Positions 17,168 through 24,242 of a DNA stretch of 64,000 nucleotides are shown in pieces. The notes under the pieces were generated by a model, which saw only the letters and a program-made list of their open reading frames with translations, made no database searches and had not been told where the DNA came from. The stretch is taken from positions 1 through 64,000 of the forward strand of contig NZ_DLHA01000059.1 of assembly GCF_002482975.1 (NCBI RefSeq), in the 5' to 3' direction. Source of the DNA: Flavobacterium sp. UBA7680. Lineage in GTDB: Bacteria; Bacteroidota; Bacteroidia; Flavobacteriales; Flavobacteriaceae. Both the position numbers and the translations under genes were made by a program. Every line of letters starts with the position of its first letter. Within the stretch, counting starts at the first letter, position 1.

Positions 17168-18379
17168 ATGAAATCATTTTTTTACTACATTACTTTTCTA
17201 CTACTCTCTTTTTTTGTCACAGCTCAGGAAAACAGCCCTTTTGTAAATGGATTTGAAGAAACGATATCTTCCAAAATATTAGGAAAAGAGCGTAAAGTTT
17301 GGATTCATATTCCGAGTAGTAACGGTGGAAATAAAATCAAAGACAGAGGAAATTATCCTGTAATTTATTTATTAGACGGAAGTGAAAATTTCAACACCGT
17401 TGTGAGCATTACAGAACATATGGCGGAATCGAATCTTTGTCCGCCAATGATTGTGGTTGGTATTCTGCACAAAAACAGATTGGTTGATTTAACAATAGGT
17501 ACAGATAAAGAATTACCTGAAATTGTGGGCGGCGGCGAAAAATTTATGTCATATGTCGAGAAAGAATTGATTCCGTATATTGATTCCAATTATCCAACTG
17601 CATCTTATAAAACGTTTATTGGTCACTCGCTTGGAGGCTTAACAGTTATGAATACTTTTTTGCATAATCCGAATTTATTTAATTCGTATGTTTCTCTTGA
17701 CGCTTCGTTGTGGTGGGATCACCAAAAAGTGGTAAAAGACGCCAAAACGATTTTACCGACTCAAAATTACAAAGGAAAAACATTGTATATGGCAATGGCA
17801 AATCGTTTAGAAAAAGGTGTTGATACATTAAGTGTTCAAAAAGATACAACCCAAACGACAGCGCTTCTTCGAAGCAATTTAGAATTTATTAAAGATTTGT
17901 CTAAAAATAAAAAGAACCAATTGCGTTTTAAATATAAATTTTATGAAGATGACAATCATCCTTCAGTACGTTTGATTGGTGAATATGATGCACTTCGATT
18001 TATTTTTGAGTTCTATAAACTTAAAATTTACGACAGCGAATTAAAAAATCCTGATTTTAAATTAGATTCACTTTTGGTAGCGCACTACAAAAATGTCTCT
18101 GAAAACATGGGCTATGTTGTAAAGCCGGGCGAAAACCAAATTAATAATTTGGGTTACCAAATGATGGGAGCTAAACAATTAGCAAAAGCTGAGACCTTGT
18201 TTAAACTTAATACGACCAACTATCCTGAAAGTGCCAATTGTTATGATTCTCTTGGCGATTTATATCTTGAAAAAGGTGATAAAGCAAAAGCGATAGAAAC
18301 TTTTAAAAAAGCTTTAATTCTAAAAGAAATTCCAGAAACAAAAGAGAAATTGGAAAAGCTGTTGAAAGAGAAGAAATAA
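17168..18379 (+). CDS. Secreted alpha/beta-hydrolase esterase with C-terminal TPR
   Basis: A 403-residue protein with a signal peptide ending FFVTAQ. The esterase domain (about 25-280) belongs to the IroE/Fes-like group: YPVIYLLDGSENF, then the nucleophile elbow GHSLGG with Ser, and a C-terminal His in DDNHPSV. The last ~75 residues form TPR helices (AKAETLFKLN, YDSLGDLYLEKGDKAKAIETFKKAL). The substrate may be a siderophore ester or another small ester; this is not shown. A paralogue without the TPR lies at 51016-51885. A stem-loop terminator follows. Confidence 0.82.
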   Translation: MKSFFYYITFLLLSFFVTAQENSPFVNGFEETISSKILGKERKVWIHIPSSNGGNKIKDRGNYPVIYLLDGSENFNTVVSITEHMAESNLCPPMIVVGILHKNRLVDLTIGTDKELPEIVGGGEKFMSYVEKELIPYIDSNYPTASYKTFIGHSLGGLTVMNTFLHNPNLFNSYVSLDASLWWDHQKVVKDAKTILPTQNYKGKTLYMAMANRLEKGVDTLSVQKDTTQTTALLRSNLEFIKDLSKNKKNQLRFKYKFYEDDNHPSVRLIGEYDALRFIFEFYKLKIYDSELKNPDFKLDSLLVAHYKNVSENMGYVVKPGENQINNLGYQMMGAKQLAKAETLFKLNTTNYPESANCYDSLGDLYLEKGDKAKAIETFKKALILKEIPETKEKLEKLLKEKK

Positions 18380-18398
18380 AATTATAGAATTTATGTAT

Positions 18399-18430
18399 AA
18401 AAAGCTCAACTATTCGGTTGGGCTTTTTTT
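18399..18430 (+). terminator. Rho-independent terminator after the esterase-TPR gene
   Basis: AAAGCTCAAC pairs with GTTGGGCTTT (one G-T pair) around a six-base loop and runs into seven T. It lies 20 bp past the stop. Confidence 0.75.
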
Positions 18431-18503
18431 GCGTTTATACGAGAATTAATTATGAAGCCTGACTGTAATTGAAAAATAAAAGAAAAACTTATTCCCGTTT
18501 TTA

Positions 18504-18511
18504 TATATTTG
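18504..18511 (+). promoter_or_regulatory. Likely -7 box of the lemA operon
   Basis: TATATTTG matches TAnnTTTG 27 bp before the lemA ATG. No TTG is found at the normal -33 distance. Confidence 0.45.
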
Positions 18512-18537
18512 CTTCAAACCAATTAAAAAAATAAACC

Positions 18538-19092
18538 ATGATTGTTGTTGTTATTCTTTTTGTTTTCATCATAATTGGAGTGTTCATTTACAATTCCCTT
18601 ATCGAAAAAAGAAACCAGGTTACGAATGCTTTTTCTTCTATTGATGTAATGCTGAAAAAACGTTTTGATTTGATTCCGAATTTAGTTGAGATTGTAAAAC
18701 AATATACCAATTACGAACAAAGTACTTTAACTAAAATCGTAGAACTTCGTTCAAGAGCAACTTCAGGTTCTTTAACCGAAGCCGAAAAAGCAAGTTTAGA
18801 TACTGAACTTAGCACAGCTGTAAAAGGTTTAATGGTAACGGTTGAAAATTATCCGGACTTAAAAGCCAACACAAATTTCTTAAACTTACAAAACACTTGG
18901 ACAGAAAGTGAAGAACAAATCGCGGCTGCGAGAAGAACTTATAATGCTTCGGTTACAAGTTACAATAACGCTATTATGATGTTCCCGGGAAATTTGTTTG
19001 CTGGAATGCTGAATTATACTAAAATTGATGTTTTAGCAACGCCAGAAGAAGAACGTAAAAATATTAGTGCAAAAGAACTTTTCAATAATTAA
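18538..19092 (+). CDS. lemA: LemA family protein
   Basis: A 184-residue membrane-anchored protein with one N-terminal transmembrane helix (about 2-20), then a long helical bundle. Family signatures are YNSLIEKRNQVTNAFSSIDVMLKKRFDLIPNLVE, of which RFDLIPNLV is the most typical part, and FPGNLFAGM near the end. LemA proteins are widespread and their biochemical function is unsettled. The stop and the next start share one base (TAATG), so lemA is translationally coupled to the DUF3137 gene, a common pairing. Confidence 0.9.
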   Translation: MIVVVILFVFIIIGVFIYNSLIEKRNQVTNAFSSIDVMLKKRFDLIPNLVEIVKQYTNYEQSTLTKIVELRSRATSGSLTEAEKASLDTELSTAVKGLMVTVENYPDLKANTNFLNLQNTWTESEEQIAAARRTYNASVTSYNNAIMMFPGNLFAGMLNYTKIDVLATPEEERKNISAKELFNN

Positions 19093-20048
19093 TGGATTCA
19101 GGAATTAGTAACAATTCAGCCTTGCAGGAGGTTTTGAATGCATTAGAAGTTGAGAGAAAAAAAATTGCCGAAACCTATAAAACCACCTACATTTTATTTG
19201 GTCTTGCCATTGTATTTATGGTAATTGGTTTATTGATCAGGTTTCCGACTTTAGGTTTTCTGGGATTTGCCGTTTCTGCCATTACTGGCATCGTAATGCA
19301 TTTTAGAATTGGTGACGATGTTAAGAAATACAAAATGGCTTATAAAACCAATGTTGTAGGATCTGCATTGAAGAATATCAATGAAAGTTTAACGATAACG
19401 CCTCGAAGCGGACTTCCGGAATATGAGTTTAGAAGTTCTGAGCTTTTTACAACCGAATCTGATCGTTATAAAACACAGGATTTAATAAGCGGAACAAACG
19501 ATAAAACTTCTTTTTGGTTTGCCGAAGTTCACGCCGAATACAAAACCGAAACAAGCACAAAAAACGGAACCCGTACACAATGGCATACCATTTTTAAAGG
19601 AATTGTTTTTGTAGCCGATTTCAATAAAAATTTCAATGTTTCGACTGTTGTTCGTCCAAAAGGTTTTGGAGAAGCTTTTGGTTCCTGGTTTTCTAAAAAT
19701 GTTTTTAGTTTTGGAAACACCGATGTTATCGAATTAGAAAACATCGATTTCAGCAATAAATTTGTAACCTATTCGAGTAACCAAATTGAAGCACGATATA
19801 TTTTAACGCCTGCCATGATGGAAAGAATTCTGGATTTAAACGGCAAATGCGACGAAACGATTTCGGTTTCGTTTATTCATTCTAAAATGTATATTGCTTT
19901 TCCGTTGTCCGAAAATTATTTTGAAGCGCCTATTCATTCTTCGCTTTTAGATCCAGATTTACTTTCCGGCGATCTTTCGATTGTGAGATTCATGCATGAT
20001 ATTGTTCATGAACTGGATTTGAATACTAGGATTTGGGGGAAGGATTAG
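19092..20048 (+). CDS. DUF3137 domain membrane protein
   Basis: A 318-residue protein with two transmembrane helices at about 33-75 and a large soluble C-terminal domain. Segments such as WFAEVHAEYKTET, FKGIVFVADFNKNF and SSNQIEARYILTPAMMERI match my recollection of DUF3137, a family often paired with lemA. Function unknown. Translational overlap with lemA implies a common complex or pathway at the inner membrane. Confidence 0.82.
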   Translation: MDSGISNNSALQEVLNALEVERKKIAETYKTTYILFGLAIVFMVIGLLIRFPTLGFLGFAVSAITGIVMHFRIGDDVKKYKMAYKTNVVGSALKNINESLTITPRSGLPEYEFRSSELFTTESDRYKTQDLISGTNDKTSFWFAEVHAEYKTETSTKNGTRTQWHTIFKGIVFVADFNKNFNVSTVVRPKGFGEAFGSWFSKNVFSFGNTDVIELENIDFSNKFVTYSSNQIEARYILTPAMMERILDLNGKCDETISVSFIHSKMYIAFPLSENYFEAPIHSSLLDPDLLSGDLSIVRFMHDIVHELDLNTRIWGKD

Positions 20049-20078
20049 AGCAACAGGAATTCATCAAAATAAGATCAA

Positions 20079-20762
20079 ATGGAAAATTGGGTTTCTTATT
20101 ATAATCAAGAACAATACGGGTTTTCAGAAAGTTTTAAAAAGGAATTATCAAAGCAGTTGGGCGAACGATTTATCAAGAACCTCGATTATGAAAATCTTTT
20201 TGAGAAATATTTCTATAATTTATTTTTAGGAATGGAAGAAATAGAGATAAGGGAAAAGGATAATTATGTTTTTGGTAATGCAGAAATTATCAGCCCAGAT
20301 TCTCGTACCAGAAGTTTAACCATTTGCTGGAAATCTGATTTTTTTGAGGAAAAGCTCGAAATCCATAAGCAGGATGTTGAAGGGAAAATTGATTTTTTCT
20401 TTTGTTCAGATTTTCCAACAGAAGAATTAAAGAAATATATAAAATATAAAAAGCCGAAAAAGCATACAAGTTCAAATGACCCATTTGAATTGGATTTAAA
20501 TTTCAATAATTTCCCTGATCTGAGCATCAAATTTGAAGTAAAAGAGAAATTTACTCTTGAAGAGGAAAATGAAATTGTAAGTATTTTTAAACGAAATGTA
20601 AATATTTATGTTTCTGATTTCAAAGAAAATTTAATTCTTCTTGATTTCCAAAACAATAACGAAGAAGTTCTTGAAAAAGAGAAAGAGTTTATAAATGAAT
20701 CTTTAAATTTAATTAAGAGTTTTGCTTTTAGCCATAAAATTAGCGGTGCTATTATATCGTGA
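20079..20762 (+). CDS. Hypothetical protein, acidic and Phe-rich
   Basis: A 227-residue soluble protein with no signal peptide or membrane helix, rich in Glu, Lys, Asn and Phe. I recognise no family. The central segment reads ICWKSDFFEEKL and the end has a helix with FSHKISGAIIS. It lies 30 bp after the DUF3137 gene and 31 bp before another unknown gene of similar composition, so the two may be a co-transcribed pair. Very AT-rich codon use compared with lemA suggests a more variable or recently acquired gene. Immunity-type proteins can look like this, but there is no toxin nearby. Confidence 0.65.
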   Translation: MENWVSYYNQEQYGFSESFKKELSKQLGERFIKNLDYENLFEKYFYNLFLGMEEIEIREKDNYVFGNAEIISPDSRTRSLTICWKSDFFEEKLEIHKQDVEGKIDFFFCSDFPTEELKKYIKYKKPKKHTSSNDPFELDLNFNNFPDLSIKFEVKEKFTLEEENEIVSIFKRNVNIYVSDFKENLILLDFQNNNEEVLEKEKEFINESLNLIKSFAFSHKISGAIIS

Positions 20763-20793
20763 AGAGAATTATTGAACTTTTTAAATCTAAATT

Positions 20794-21282
20794 ATGCATT
20801 TAATATTGTATAAAATAAATAAAAATGATTCTGAATTATATGATATTATTAAGTATAATATTGAAAAATTTGGAAACACTTTCTTTTATAAAATGGATTC
20901 AGATGAAGGATTTGAATTTAACGTTTTTGAAGGGAATATAGCAAACGAAGAGATTACCATTTATTTTGAAGGAAAAGTTAACTTCATTTGGCTATCTATT
21001 AAATATAGTCAATTTTTAAATCATAAATTGTATTATGAAAGAGTTCTGAATTTTGAAAGAAGCATGCTTGAGTTAATTAGTTCTGATGCAGATATTTATC
21101 GTATTGATGAAATACTTTTAGAAGATTTGATTCTGAATAAAGGAGTTTATTGGTATAAGGATAATAATGCAAATACAATTTTTAATGAATGGATAAAAAA
21201 TGAAGAAAAATTGCATTGGCTTAAAATTGAAATTCCTTATAAAGAATTAAATTTTGAAAGCTTTTTAAAAGAGCGTGGGTAA
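20794..21282 (+). CDS. Hypothetical protein, acidic
   Basis: A 162-residue soluble protein with no recognisable domain, signal or membrane segment. It is rich in Asn, Glu, Ile and Tyr; the middle contains YFEGKVNFIWLSIKYSQF. It follows the previous unknown gene by 31 bp on the same strand and is closed by a perfect 23-bp hairpin at 21385-21433. Function cannot be assigned. Confidence 0.62.
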   Translation: MHLILYKINKNDSELYDIIKYNIEKFGNTFFYKMDSDEGFEFNVFEGNIANEEITIYFEGKVNFIWLSIKYSQFLNHKLYYERVLNFERSMLELISSDADIYRIDEILLEDLILNKGVYWYKDNNANTIFNEWIKNEEKLHWLKIEIPYKELNFESFLKERG

Positions 21283-21345
21283 ACAATGTTTTGTCTGATT
21301 TAAAGATTTTGTATTTTAAATAAAAGAAAACTTAATTTCAACTTT

Positions 21346-21486
21346 GTGTTCACGAGCAAGATGCTCGCGCTAGCCTCTGAAAAGATAAAAACAGAAAATC
21401 TTGATTTTAAAAATCAAGATTTTCTGTTTTTATACTATTTTAATTTCTACTCCGCTAGCGCGAGCGTCCCGCTCGTGCCCGCACAG
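21346..21486. repeat. REP-like palindrome pair (left flank of the RAYT gene)
   Basis: CACGAGCAAGATGCTCGCGCTAGC (split here as 21351-21374) is inverted against the copy at about 21454-21477 (GCTAGCGCGAGCGTCCCG then CTCGTG), with three mismatches. Each arm also contains its own small palindrome around GCTAGC and GAGCG...CGCTC. GC content is far above the surroundings. The arrangement is that of a BIME, with a terminator hairpin between the two units. Confidence 0.8.
21385..21433. terminator. Bidirectional terminator between convergent genes
   Basis: A perfect 23-bp stem (ATAAAAACAGAAAATCTTG... against its complement) with a three-base loop, A-rich on one side and T-rich on the other. It separates the plus-strand gene ending at 21282 from the minus-strand transposase ending at 21491. 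Confidence 0.75.
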
Positions 21487-21490
21487 AACA

Positions 21491-22039
21491 TCAATTAATA
21501 TCAATTTCTAAAACAGTCTGATCATTATTTCCATAGTTTCTTGCAGAACTGTATTTCCAATCTATCGGATTAGTAACAAAACCAGTTTCAAGAGGATTGT
21601 TATGAATATAGTTTAGCTTTTGCTCAAAAACTTTTAGAGACCAAATTTCTATAGGTTGATTATTTTGCTGCCAAAACTGCCTGAATTTTACATTACTATT
21701 TTTCTTTCTAGCTTTTTCAAACATCCATAATATCCATTCTTTTCTACTTTCTTGAGGATTTTCTTCGATTGTTTTAAGCAGTTTTTTAGAAGTAAATCCT
21801 TTAAAGTCTCTTATCAATCCCGAAGGATCTTCACTTCCTGATCTAAAAATTAAATGAATATGACTTGGCATTATACAATATCCATAAATTTCCATTGATT
21901 TATGTTTGCGACAATAATCTAGAGATTCAATGATTGCTCCAAAATATTCTTCTCTTGTAAATACATCTATCCAATAAACTGTAGCGAAACTGATAAAATA
22001 TGCTCCAGTTTTTTCTCCAAATTTATATTTTCTGCTCAT
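21491..22039 (-). CDS. REP-associated tyrosine transposase (RAYT, Y1_Tnp family)
   Basis: A 182-residue HUH single-strand nuclease of the IS200/IS605 Y1 superfamily. The metal-binding HUH motif is PSHIHLIF with His60 and His62, and the catalytic tyrosine is Tyr144 in LNYIHNNPLETGFV. Conserved FRQFWQQ and WKYSSARNY segments also mark the RAYT group. RAYTs are usually single-copy, domesticated relatives of transposases that recognise REP palindromes. Here GC-rich REP pairs flank the gene on both sides, so gene and substrate are together. It appears complete. Whether it still acts is not visible. Confidence 0.92.
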   Translation of the reverse strand: MSRKYKFGEKTGAYFISFATVYWIDVFTREEYFGAIIESLDYCRKHKSMEIYGYCIMPSHIHLIFRSGSEDPSGLIRDFKGFTSKKLLKTIEENPQESRKEWILWMFEKARKKNSNVKFRQFWQQNNQPIEIWSLKVFEQKLNYIHNNPLETGFVTNPIDWKYSSARNYGNNDQTVLEIDIN

Positions 22040-22068
22040 TTGTTTTTTATCTAATGCTGGAAATACTT

Positions 22069-22165
22069 TGCGGGCACGAGCGGGACGCTCGCGCTAGCGT
22101 CTTAAATTAGTTTTCAAGAATCAAGAATCTCTCTGCTAGCGCGAGCGTCCCGCTCGTGCCCACAA
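22069..22165. repeat. REP-like palindrome pair (right flank of the RAYT gene)
   Basis: GGGCACGAGCGGGACGCTCG (from about 22073) continuing CGCTAGC is inverted against GCTAGCGCGAGCGTCCCGCT and CGTGCCC at about 22136-22161. The units are nearly identical to the right-hand unit on the other side of the transposase gene. Spacer about 38 bp. Confidence 0.82.
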
Positions 22166-22186
22166 AGTTTATCAATTACTAAAAGA

Positions 22187-22216
22187 GAAAACCTCGATTT
22201 TAAATCGAGGTTTTGC
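22187..22216 (-). terminator. Terminator hairpin after 22227-22460
   Basis: AAAACCTCGATTT is followed directly by its inverted copy AAATCGAGGTTTT. The arms are 13 bp and lie 11 bp past the minus-strand stop. Confidence 0.7.
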
Positions 22217-22226
22217 TTTTTAAATC

Positions 22227-22460
22227 CTACTCCAAATCCAAATAAGGATTTAAAGTTTCAGCTAATTCATTGAGCCAGTAAAAACTATCTCTTAGTTTGG
22301 TGATTTCGTTTTGAAGTTCTTCGTGTTCGCTCATAACGCCTAATGCAAGTGTAAAATTTACTTGCCTTAGTGTTTTAGCCATTTCTTCAGGTTCAATTCT
22401 GTCGTTGAAAAAATTCAAAAGCCTGATTTGAGTTTCTTTTGAAATTGTGTTTACATTCAT
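22227..22460 (-). CDS. Small hypothetical helical protein
   Basis: A 77-residue soluble protein starting MNVNTISKETQIR at 22460; the longer start at 22490 would be encoded by the direct repeat discussed below. It is predicted all-helical, acidic at the end (ETLNPYLDLE), with no cysteine and no recognised domain. A terminator hairpin follows it closely, which supports a real transcript. Function unknown. The RAYT locus lies downstream and a Cys/Gly-rich ORF overlaps its 5' end. Confidence 0.6.
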   Translation of the reverse strand: MNVNTISKETQIRLLNFFNDRIEPEEMAKTLRQVNFTLALGVMSEHEELQNEITKLRDSFYWLNELAETLNPYLDLE

Positions 22461-22578
22461 AATCTTTGTGTTTAGGAAAAGAACCCGCACAGCTAAGGTG
22501 TCCTACGCCACAAAGTGCGTTGCAGTTGTTTCCAATACCGCCACCATACCGCACGGGCAAAAGCTTTTTTGATATCAT
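22393..22578 (-). CDS. Doubtful small Cys/Gly-rich ORF, peptide-like; may instead be a structured RNA
   Basis: A 61-codon ORF whose N-terminal part reads MISKKLLPVRYGGGIGNNC, then NALCGVGHLSCAG. The first ~40 residues are Gly/Asn/Cys-rich with three Cys and resemble a small secreted or modified peptide, though I recognise no family. The C-terminal third overlaps the next gene in another frame. The same DNA could act as RNA: on the minus strand CCCGTGC and GTGCGGG can close a ~75-nt domain with two G-U pairs. A 15-bp direct repeat flanks the segment. Coding status is unproven. Confidence 0.3.
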   Translation of the reverse strand: MISKKLLPVRYGGGIGNNCNALCGVGHLSCAGSFPKHKDYECKHNFKRNSNQAFEFFQRQN

Positions 22579-22596
22579 GTTTCTTTGTGTTTAGGA
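22463..22596. repeat. 15-bp direct repeat flanking a 104-bp segment
   Basis: TCTTTGTGTTTAGGA occurs exactly at 22463-22477 and 22582-22596, in the same orientation. On the minus strand each copy sits just before an ATG (22578 and 22460). It could be a target-site duplication of a small insertion or a duplicated leader. Confidence 0.6.
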
Positions 22597-22737
22597 TTGT
22601 AAAGATATCAAAAAAATATTTTAAAAGTAAGAAAAATATTATATGTTAATTGTTTAAAAAAGGACTAGAAAGAAACTAAATCATATCTGCATGGTAAATA
22701 TAAAACGTTATTTTTACAAAAGTGAATATTCAAATAA

Positions 22738-22980
22738 ATGAAATATATACAAGACGAAAATATTTTAAAGATAATTGCTGGAATCATCTTTTGTGGTTTT
22801 TTAATTTGGTGGATTAGATCAGGAGATATAAAAGAATCTAAAAAACTAGAAGAAGAAGGTTTAGAAATGAATTCAATTACTAAAATGCGAAGTTGGAGAG
22901 TTTATATTATTGCAGGATTTGGATTAATTGTTTTTTTATTTGAAGTTTTGAAACGACTTTATCTATTTATATTTCACTAA
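22738..22980 (+). CDS. Small hypothetical membrane protein
   Basis: An 80-residue protein with two transmembrane helices (about 11-27 and 50-75) separated by a charged loop (ESKKLEEEGLEMNSITKMR). No family is recognised. Very AT-rich. It is isolated: the gene to its left is on the other strand and a Flavo-1-like element lies just downstream. Confidence 0.6.
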   Translation: MKYIQDENILKIIAGIIFCGFLIWWIRSGDIKESKKLEEEGLEMNSITKMRSWRVYIIAGFGLIVFLFEVLKRLYLFIFH

Positions 22981-22997
22981 AATCTTCTTATGAAAAC

Positions 22998-23083
22998 GAG
23001 TGTCCTAGCCCTGATGGAAGCGGCATCCTTTTGCGCCGGGGTTCGGCGTAAAAGATATAGCGGACAGCAGGAAATTGCTCCTT
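22998..23083 (+). ncRNA. Flavo-1-like structured RNA element, copy 1
   Basis: The segment starts GAGTGTCCTAGCCCTGATGG, contains an ATCCTTTTGCGCC / GGCGTAAAAGAT hairpin, and ends AGCGGACAGCAGGAAATTGC. It shares the ordered blocks AGCCC-GAT-GAAGCGG and GCGGACAGC-GGA with the elements at 30905-31059 and 54743-54824. From memory this matches the Flavo-1 RNA motif of Flavobacteria, whose role is unknown; the name is not verified by a covariance search. Confidence 0.6.
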
Positions 23084-23234
23084 ATTAAAATTCCAATTTT
23101 TAAATTCCAAATTCCAAAAAATAGGATTTACGTTTCCATAAGCCTTCGACTACGCTCAGGATGACAATTAGGTTTGAAGAGAAAAACCCTTGTGCCTTTG
23201 TAACTCTGAACCTTTGTCCCTCATAAAAAGAAAC
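23084..23234. other. Intergenic stretch with common Bacteroidota repeat words
   Basis: Contains repeated AAATTCCAA words, CCTTCGACTACGCTCAGGATG (21 bp read as a unit at about 23142-23164) and a CTTTGTAACTCTGAACCTTTG stretch. The second word has a relative at 61040-61066. No gene is visible. Confidence 0.5.
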
Positions 23235-24044
23235 CTATTTCAAAACAAATCCATTTTCTTTCAAAACATTCAAAACTTCTGCAATGATTTTTGAACGACA
23301 TTCGGCGCTTTTTCTGCTGGTTCCTGTTTTTACCCAATAACGAATGTTTAGCTGAATAATCGTTCCAGAAATATCAGTTATTACGGCTGCGTCTTCATGA
23401 TCTTTTTCGGTTACTTCTTCGTTTCGTTTTAGGACTTCTTTTACGAGTTCGATGGCTTTTCCATAATCAGAACCATATTCGAGACCAACGGTAAAAGTCT
23501 GCAAAAGGTAACCTTCGCTGTTGTAGTTAATAAGCGTATTTTTAATTAAAAGTGCGTTGGGAATATAAATGATTTTCGAATCGCTTTTTACTTCGGTATC
23601 GCGGAGGTTGAGGTTGATGACTTCGCCTTTTACGCCGTTGCTTTCGATAATGTCGCCAATAGAAAACGGACGTTTGAAAGCGAGCAGAATTCCGGCAAGG
23701 AAATTTTCGCCAATATCTTTAAGGGCAAAACCAATTACAAAAGCCGAGATTCCGGCTCCGGCAAGCATACTTTGGGCGATCCCGTCAAGACCAATAATTT
23801 TGAACATGAACAAAACTCCAATAATAATCAAAACCGATTTAATCAAACGGGCAATAAAAGTCGCGAGAAGTCGGTCGTGCATTCTGGCTTTGAGTCGGTT
23901 TCCTGTAAAAATACCAATTCGGGTTGCAATAAACCACGAAACGAGAATGACAACAATGGCGAGAATAAATTTTGGTGTAAGATCGACAATGCTGTAATAA
24001 TAGTTTTCTAAATGTTTGAAGACGTCCTGAACGAAATTTTCCAT
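23235..24044 (-). CDS. Small-conductance mechanosensitive channel, MscS family
   Basis: A 269-residue channel with three transmembrane helices. The pore-lining TM3 with small residues reads MLAGAGISAFVIGFALKDIG, followed by the beta domain motif FKRPFSIGDIIESNGVKGEV and YIPNALLI. Length and layout match E. coli MscS (286 aa). The family opens under membrane tension to release solutes on osmotic downshock. It is a single gene, divergent from the FAD/Fe-S oxidoreductase. Confidence 0.92.
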   Translation of the reverse strand: MENFVQDVFKHLENYYYSIVDLTPKFILAIVVILVSWFIATRIGIFTGNRLKARMHDRLLATFIARLIKSVLIIIGVLFMFKIIGLDGIAQSMLAGAGISAFVIGFALKDIGENFLAGILLAFKRPFSIGDIIESNGVKGEVINLNLRDTEVKSDSKIIYIPNALLIKNTLINYNSEGYLLQTFTVGLEYGSDYGKAIELVKEVLKRNEEVTEKDHEDAAVITDISGTIIQLNIRYWVKTGTSRKSAECRSKIIAEVLNVLKENGFVLK

Positions 24045-24187
24045 AATTGTAAGGCGTAAAAAGTAAAATCTTAAAATTACCTATTTCCCAATTTTGGTGC
24101 TTTACAGAATTTGGCTTTAATTTTATAAAATGTTGACGGGCTGTTAAGATAAATCGGCATTTTATACATTTTAAGCAGCTATATTTT

Positions 24188-24195
24188 TATATTTG
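24188..24195 (+). promoter_or_regulatory. Likely -7 box of the FAD/Fe-S oxidoreductase gene
   Basis: TATATTTG lies 47 bp before the ATG and matches TAnnTTTG. No -33 TTG is visible at standard spacing. Confidence 0.4.
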
Positions 24196-24242
24196 TTGTC
24201 TCAGTTTTTGAGCAATTATTTTTTAAGAAAAGCACCATTTAC

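Noticed and set aside
22480..22560. tRNA-like reading of the GC-richer segment
   Set aside because: The ends can pair, but there is no T-arm GGTTC-type loop in the right place and no anticodon arm; kept only as a possible structured RNA or peptide ORF.
23569..24011. Two overlapping plus-strand open frames inside the MscS gene
   Set aside because: Antisense shadows with Arg/Ile-rich composition and no domain.
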